Source: Saussurea involucrata
Lineage: Eukaryota > Streptophyta > Magnoliopsida > Asterales > Asteraceae
Assembly (NCBI GenBank): GCA_033807775.1
Contig: JAWVWS010001017.1
Span: forward strand, 620,001 to 684,000
Reading direction: 5' to 3'
DNA: 64,000 nucleotides
Shown: positions 58,195 to 64,000 of the stretch, piece after piece
Position numbering within the stretch: the first letter of the stretch is position 1
How the letters are laid out: each line of letters starts with the position of its first letter
The notes under the pieces: generated by a model
What the model was told of the DNA's origin: nothing
Seen by the model: the letters and a program-made list of their open reading frames with translations, nothing else
Databases searched by the model: none
Position numbers and translations under genes: made by a program

Positions 58195-61100
58195 ATGTCT
58201 TCTAAAGAATATCTAGCCATGGGATCTGAAACCAAACCGCCTGTTCTTATACCAGAAGAGTATCAGCAATGGAAAATCCGTATGATCCAATTCCTAGACA
58301 ACATTGATGAAAATCTTATGATCTCTATTCGAGAAGGTCCAATTGAAGTGTACATCGATGTTGCTGCAACTCCTGCTACAGAGACAACTCCAGAAATTCC
58401 AGCGACCAGGGTGAAAAAGAGTTATTCCCAATACACAGCTGAACAGAAGAATAGGCATGCTATTGACAAAAGAGCAATTACTTTGATGACTTTGGCTGTC
58501 CCAAATGAGGTTCTTAACAGGATTGACAGTGGATCATCAGCTAAAGAAATGTGGGACGAATTGGAAAGGCAGATGTTAGGAACTGTGAGATCTATTCAGG
58601 CAAAGTTAAATCAAAGCATAAATGCTTATGAAAGGTTCAAAGCAAAAGAGTCAGAAAGTTTGACACAGACATACAGTAAATTTTGCACTATTCTAAATGA
58701 CTTGAGAAGAAATGGACTGAAGAAAACGAAGTCAGAAATAAATTACAAATTTCTGAACAGTCTAAATTCAGAATGGTCATCATTTGCCATAAGTCTGCAA
58801 ATGAACAAGGATATGTGTGAAGAAGACTTAAATGATTTGTTCTGTGTTCTTAATCAACATGAAGATTCTGTCAAGTTAGTTGTGGAAGAGAAGAAAAATG
58901 TTGCTGATCAGTTAGCATTCTTATCAAAGTCCAAAGCAATCAAAGCACCCAAAAAGACTGCATATCTATCAGAGATACCTAATCTGGAAGAATCTGACAA
59001 GGAAGAAGGATCAGAAGATGATGAAGATATCAAGATAATGGCTGAGAAACTAGCTTTGTTGACAAATACTTTCAACAAAAGGTATGGGAAGGGTAGATTT
59101 CAAGGAAATTATAAGAGAGTTGGGAGTTCAGATTATAAGAAGAAAGAAGACAGAGAAGAAAATAAGTTTGAAAAGAGAGTAGAGAGAAGTGAAGAAAACA
59201 AAGAAGAGAAGGATAAGAGAAAAGAAAAGAATCTGTGTTTCAAATGTGGAAAATCTGGCCACTATGCTAAGGATTGCAAAGTTAAAATTGTGAAAGACTA
59301 TGAGTACTACACCAAGAAGGCTCAGCTTGCAAAGAAGAGAGATGATAAAATTGCTTTGTTGGCTGAATAGGAGAATTGGTTGTACTATACTTCTGATGAA
59401 GATGATCATATCAACTTTCCACAGATGCAGAGCTATATGGCAAAAATGAGAAATGAGGATGATTCTGATTTTGAAGATGCTGATTCTGAGTCATCTGCTG
59501 AGGTACATTCTTCACTTGAATTAGAGTTAATGACACAGATTGGTGAAATGAAAACAGAATTTGCTAATCTAAGAAAACAGATAAAAGGAGAAAGAAATTT
59601 GGTTAACAAATTCAGAATTGAAAAAGAAGTAATAAAAGAACAATATGAAGAATCTGAGGCTGAGAAACAGAAAGTTAAAGATGAAAATTCTGAATTGATG
59701 AAAAGGCTTTCTGAACTAAAAGTTGAGTTTTCAAAAATAAAGGATGAAAAAGGTGATTTACAAATAAAATTTGATATGTTATTTGAAGAAAGAAAGAATT
59801 TATACACCAAAATTAAAGAATTAGAAGATCTGAATTTGAAAAGGGGTCAGACTCAGCAAACACTAAATCTTTTATTAAGCAATGTTAAAGATACAAGATT
59901 TTACAACCCAAAGAAGGGATTGGGATTGGAAGAAAATGTCACTTTAAAAAGAGCTCCAATCAACTTGTATGAAAAACTTCAAGTTTCTAAGCCAAAAATC
60001 CCAGAAATTGTTGAAGTTTTCATAAGACCTGCTAGTTCTATAACAAGTTCTGATAATTTGCAAAGACCAAACTCTAAAAAGTCAGATGAGAAAATTTCTG
60101 AGTCTAAAACAGAAAAGTCAGTTGGTTCAGAAGAAAAGGTTAAGAAAGAAGTTTCTAAACCAACAGATGAGAAGCCAAGATACAATGATACTAAATTCAA
60201 GTATGATTCTTTAAATGTCAGCTACAAAAATAAACAACCATGTTTTTCATATCATGACATTGAGAGCATATTTGACACAAGTAAAAATTTTGAAACAGAC
60301 AATCAGAAGTCTGAAACTTCTAGTCAGGATTCTGAACTTTGTAGTCAGAACTCTGAGTCTAAAGATCAGACATCTGAGTCTGTAAATCAGAACTCTGACT
60401 TAGGTAGTCAGAAGTCTGATTCAACTGGATTTTCTGAAACAAAATCAGATGAATTTTTGCAACTTGAAAAGAGATTTAATCTTGTGAGTCAAGAACTTGA
60501 GGACTTAAGGAAAGCTTATGATGAACTTGAAAATGATTTTTGTGAGGTGGATATTAAACTTGAAGAAGCTTTGAAAGAAAAGAATATTTTTATTCAGAAA
60601 ATAACAGAGCTTGAAAAACTGAAGACTGAGTATGATCTTTTTAAAATTAATGCTTCAAGAGAAAATGATAAATTCTTTAATGAATCAAGTACATATGAAA
60701 AAGGTGAATCATCCAATTCTTCTAACAAAAAGAACTTGACTTTTTCAGAAAAAGAAGAAAGCAAAAGGAAAGATGATCTTGCAAAGTTGAATGATCTGAA
60801 AAGGGATCTTGAGAAGCTTAGAATGAACTCTACTTCTGAACTCAAAGCTAGAAATTCTTGTAATAAGGGCAATTGTACTCTGAACAGTATAAATAAAAAT
60901 GAAATGACCTATGTTTCAGATTTATTGTCACTTGCAAAGAAAAATCTTGTTTGTGTTAGATGTAAAAATGATTCATTCCAATATTCTCATAAATGTCAAG
61001 TCAAAATAACTTCTGTTTCATACATAAGAAAAGATATTCAGAAAGTTTCAGTTCCTCAAAATACAGAAAAGAAGAAAATTTCTGTTCCTCAGACTCAGAA

Positions 61101-61335
61101 GAAAGAAAAGATAAAAGAAAAGAAAGTTGAAAATATAGCAAAACCAAAAGTTACAACTCTCAAAAAGAATTTGAACAAGCTTGTAAGCAGAAAATGTTCT
61201 GACTTCATAAAAGTTCAAGGAAAATGGTGTTTGAAGAAAGATTTTGAGTGGAGAGTAAAAGGTACTAATGTTAAATCCAATGACAAAGCTAACAAAGATG
61301 GACCCATTCCAAAATGGGTACCTAAACCTAACTGA
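58195..61335 (+). pseudogene. Element J Gag, full length with one in-frame stop
   Basis: ATG 58195 (MSSKEYLAMG). Residues 1-250: copia Gag capsid-type domain with YQQWKIRMIQFLD, MWDELERQM and FCVLNQHE. CCHC knuckle CFKCGKSGHYAKDC near 59240. TAG at 59368-59370, then the same frame continues LYYTSDEDDH through an acidic part, coiled coil, PEIVEVFIRPASS (near 60000), a [SN]Q[NK]S[DE] repeat region (60300-60430), a second coiled coil, a CVRC patch, FEWRVKGT and PKWVPKPN, TGA at 61333-61335. Without the TAG it is about 1,045 codons. It shows the complete Gag from which the shorter ORFs in F and I derive. Confidence 0.88.
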
Positions 61336-63079
61336 TCCTTTTACAGGGCTGTCATGTGTGTTTTTTAGATTCAGGAGCTTCAAGACACATGACAGGTCAG
61401 AAGTCTTTTCTATCAAACTTCACAGAAAAGGCTGGAGGAGCAGTAAACTTTGGAAATAACAGCAAAGGACAAGTCAAAGGTTATGGGGATTTAACTAAAG
61501 GGGATCTGACTATCCAAAAGGTGCTATGTTCTTAGAGACAGAGAAAATCTTGCCAAATTCGATAAAAAGGCAGATGAAGGATACTTTGTGGATTATTCTT
61601 TAACTTCCAAAGCATTCAGAATCTACAATAGAAGAACCAAGAGGATGATGGAGAGCATAAATGAAACTTTTGATGAAGCCAGAATGCGGACTTCTGAACA
61701 AGACAGTTCAGAACTCATGCTGAACAAGACAAAAATGACTTCTGATACAAATTCAAATCCTATTTGTTCAGAACTCAATTACTGTTTAAGGATGTTTTTA
61801 GTGAACTAATTTCTGATTCTTATGCAGAATATGAAAACCCAAAGATGGTCAAAGAGATGAAAAATAAGACTCCAGAAATAGTTCAATCAACTGTAATTTC
61901 TGACAAAGGTCCATCAGAGGAATGTCCAAATCTAATAAATACAAGTGGTGAAAATTCTGAACCTTGTAATCAGAATTCTGATTCTTGTACTCAGAACTCT
62001 GAACAAGTCACTCAGAATTCTGACTTCATTAATCAGAACCCAAACTTGGATATGACTCCTATTCATACATCAGAACAAGGGGACAGTTCAGAATTACAAG
62101 CAATCATTGATGAGAATGATGCAAACAACAATTATTCAGAGATTGATGTACTCCCTAGTGCAAATAAATGGACTAAAAATCATCCTATTCATCAAGTAAT
62201 AGGTGATCCTTCAGCAGGAGTAAAAACCAGATCAGCTACAGCAAATGAAGCAATGTTTGCTGGTTTCTTGAGTGTGATTGAACCAAAGAAAGCTAATGAA
62301 GCCCTAGAGGATCCAGACTAGATTTCAGCAATGCAAGAGGAATTGCTTCAATTTGAAAGAAATAAAGTTTGGAGACTCATTCCAAAGCCTGAAGGTAAAT
62401 CTATTATTGGAACTAAATGGGTATTCAGAAACAAAAAGGATGAATCAGGTGTTGTCATCAGAAACAAGGCAAGATTGGTTGCTATGATGAGACATTTGCA
62501 CCAGTGGCAAGAATAGAGGCAATCAGAATATTTTTGGCCTATGCTGCACATAAAAACTTCAAGGTGTATCAAATGGATGTCAAATCAGCCTTTCTAAATG
62601 GCAAACTTAATGAAGAGGTGTATGTCCATCAACCTGAAGGAAGTAGGTTGGACAGAAAGAGTACATCTGGTGCTTGTCACTTTTTGGGAGATAAAATAGT
62701 GAGTTGGGCATCAAAAAAGCAGAATTGTGTGTCCACTTCAACTGCTGAAGCAGAGTATGTTGCTGCTGCTGCTTCATGCTCTCAAACATTGTGGATGAGA
62801 ACACAACTCATGGACTATGGATATCAGCTTAACAAGATTCCCATCTATTGTGACTCAGAAAGTGCAATTGCCATTACTCAGAACCCTGTTCAACATTCGA
62901 AGACTAAACATATAGATGTGAGGTATCATTTTATAAAGGACTATGTGGAAAAAGGAACTATAGAGATGCACTTTGTGCATACAAAGTATCAATTGGCTGA
63001 CTTGTTCACAAAGCCTCTTGATCACAAAAGGTTTTCTTTTCTCATATGTAAAATAGGAATGCTTAATCTGCCTAATTGA
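61336..63079 (+). pseudogene. Element J pol remnants
   Basis: Starts with TCCTTTTACAGG, then protease LDSGASRHMTG (from 61365) in the -1 frame relative to gag. Near 61530 it jumps from the pre-integrase region to the integrase C-terminal part (LAKFDKKADEGYF, SKAFRIYNRR), so the zinc site and D-D-E core are gone. RT start [11 protein letters not shown], a frameshift near 62490, [23 protein letters not shown], then an in-frame jump near 62643 to [10 protein letters not shown], removing the YVDD box. RNase H is near complete ([32 protein letters not shown], stop 63079). It cannot supply integrase or RT. Confidence 0.9.
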
Positions 63080-64000
63080 AAATATTTTTTTTTCTTAAAA
63101 ATGCTAAATTTTTCTAAGTAAAATTGTCTGAGTAGTGTACTCAGAACTCTGAGTCTTAAGAATCAGAATTTCTGAGTACTACGGTCAGAACTTCTGAGTC
63201 TTGAGGTCAGAACTTCTGAGTCTTGAGGTCAGAGATTCTGAGTCAATACATTAGCAATCTAGCTTTCAAAAATTTATTTTTGAGAAATAAAAATACTTTA
63301 ACTGTGTGGATTATGCTTCTTCTATTATCTTTTCATCTCATCTTTATGTATCATTAATAGTCAAATGCATGCTCAAGTCAAGGGGGAGCATCAAAATTCT
63401 TTTGGAAATCATTTTGTGATGCTTAAAAGATTTGCTTTCATTTTCCATCTCTGATTATTCTAAGAATAACAAGCTTTTCATGATAAATTTTGTTGTTATT
63501 CAAACTATACCTGAATTAAATGATTTTTTAATTCATCATAATATGAACAGAATTTTGATGATAAAAAGTGTTTCTATCTGTTCAAACCTCTTCTGAATAA
63601 TCAAAATGTTTTATATTTGTCAGAAGTTGATTTTAAATGACATTTTGGTTACAATGTAAAATTCTTCTGAGAAGAACAATCAGATATCTGGTAAAGAAAA
63701 GTCAAAATATCTGAGCGTGTTATTCAGATCTTTGATTTGAGTCAAAATTCTATCCACTAACACGTGTCAGCTTCATATTTGTTTGATTATGCCACGCATT
63801 TCATTTAAATCCTCTGTGGCATTTCAAATGTGTTGACTCCGTTATAACATTGATTTCGCTTTTCCGTTAAACCTTTCAACTTCGCGGATTTTAAATAGGT
63901 CTTAAAATCCCGATTTCAAATCTTTTCAAATTCCAGAGCGAAAAGTGAGATACGAATCAAATCCAGAGTTCTTTGAATTTGTTTTCTTCTTAAATCATGT
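63080..64000 (+). other. Element J 3' UTR, incomplete
   Basis: Array of TCAGAACTTCTGAGT words at 63125-63245; polypurine-like AAGGGGGAGCA near 63381. No 3' LTR before the window end; nothing else recognised. Confidence 0.65.

Larger units (their letters stand above)
57458..64000 (+). mobile_element. Element J: Sirevirus with full Gag and gutted pol
   Basis: 5' LTR 57458-57986, primer site, full-length gag with one in-frame stop, then pol with large deletions and an RNase H end at 63079. The 3' LTR lies beyond the window. Preceded by GTCCA, a possible target duplication in K. LTR and leader are related to those of I. Confidence 0.88.

Overview
The window is repeat-only nuclear DNA of a higher plant. 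Every gene-like stretch belongs to an LTR retrotransposon. Most are Ty1/copia elements of the Sirevirus type: initiator-Met primer sites (TGGTATCAGAGC), GAGGGGGAG-type polypurine motifs repeated before the 3' LTR, a large Gag and an extra ORF3 after pol. One is a coding-free element that looks like Ty3/gypsy. I found no host gene, tRNA, rRNA or CRISPR array. A eudicot is likely; Asteraceae is only a guess from the flavour of the proteins.

Left block (1-27.7 kb) is a nest five deep, mostly dated by exact 5-bp target duplications. Element D (minus, 1-1310, 3' end of a gag-only element) is split by C (minus, Sirevirus, LTR 1311-2279). C's ORF3 is split by B (plus, 3436-23132, TSD GGGAC) and also by a solo LTR (24355-25322, TSD CTCCA). 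B's 3' UTR is split by A (minus, 7830-22004, TSD CTTTG). A's reverse transcriptase is split by a small LTR element (15033-16426, TSD GAAA[C/T]). A is the most complete element: gag, protease, integrase, RT, RNase H and ORF3 can all be traced, with several stops and frameshifts.

Middle block (27.7-46.35 kb): a truncated minus element E meets a truncated plus element G (RNase H tail, leader, ORF3, 3' LTR 46072-46350). G's ORF3 is split by H (31967-42390, TSD CACCT), a coding-free element rich in hairpin repeats. H's 3' LTR in turn contains F (about 37.3-42.2 kb), a plus-strand gag-only element with an intact 555-codon ORF.

Right block (46.35-64 kb): K (minus, same family as G, facing it tail to tail) has its ORF3 split by I (50757-56333, TSD ATAAA). 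The two 558-bp LTRs of I read as identical, so it is the youngest insertion. I carries only a 426-codon ORF equal to the C-terminal half of a Sirevirus Gag. J (57458 to beyond the window) keeps the full-length Gag, with one in-frame stop, but its pol has lost the integrase core and the RT catalytic box.

The common thread is a set of non-autonomous elements (B, D, F, I) that keep a coiled-coil Gag C-half and a structured 3' UTR but have no pol. They would need enzymes from relatives. The notable signals are hairpin arrays whose stems co-vary around constant loops (in H and in the 3' UTRs of B, D, F and I), element-specific palindromic words spread through LTR, leader and coding DNA, and splice-site-like signals at the gag stop and at the ORF3 start.
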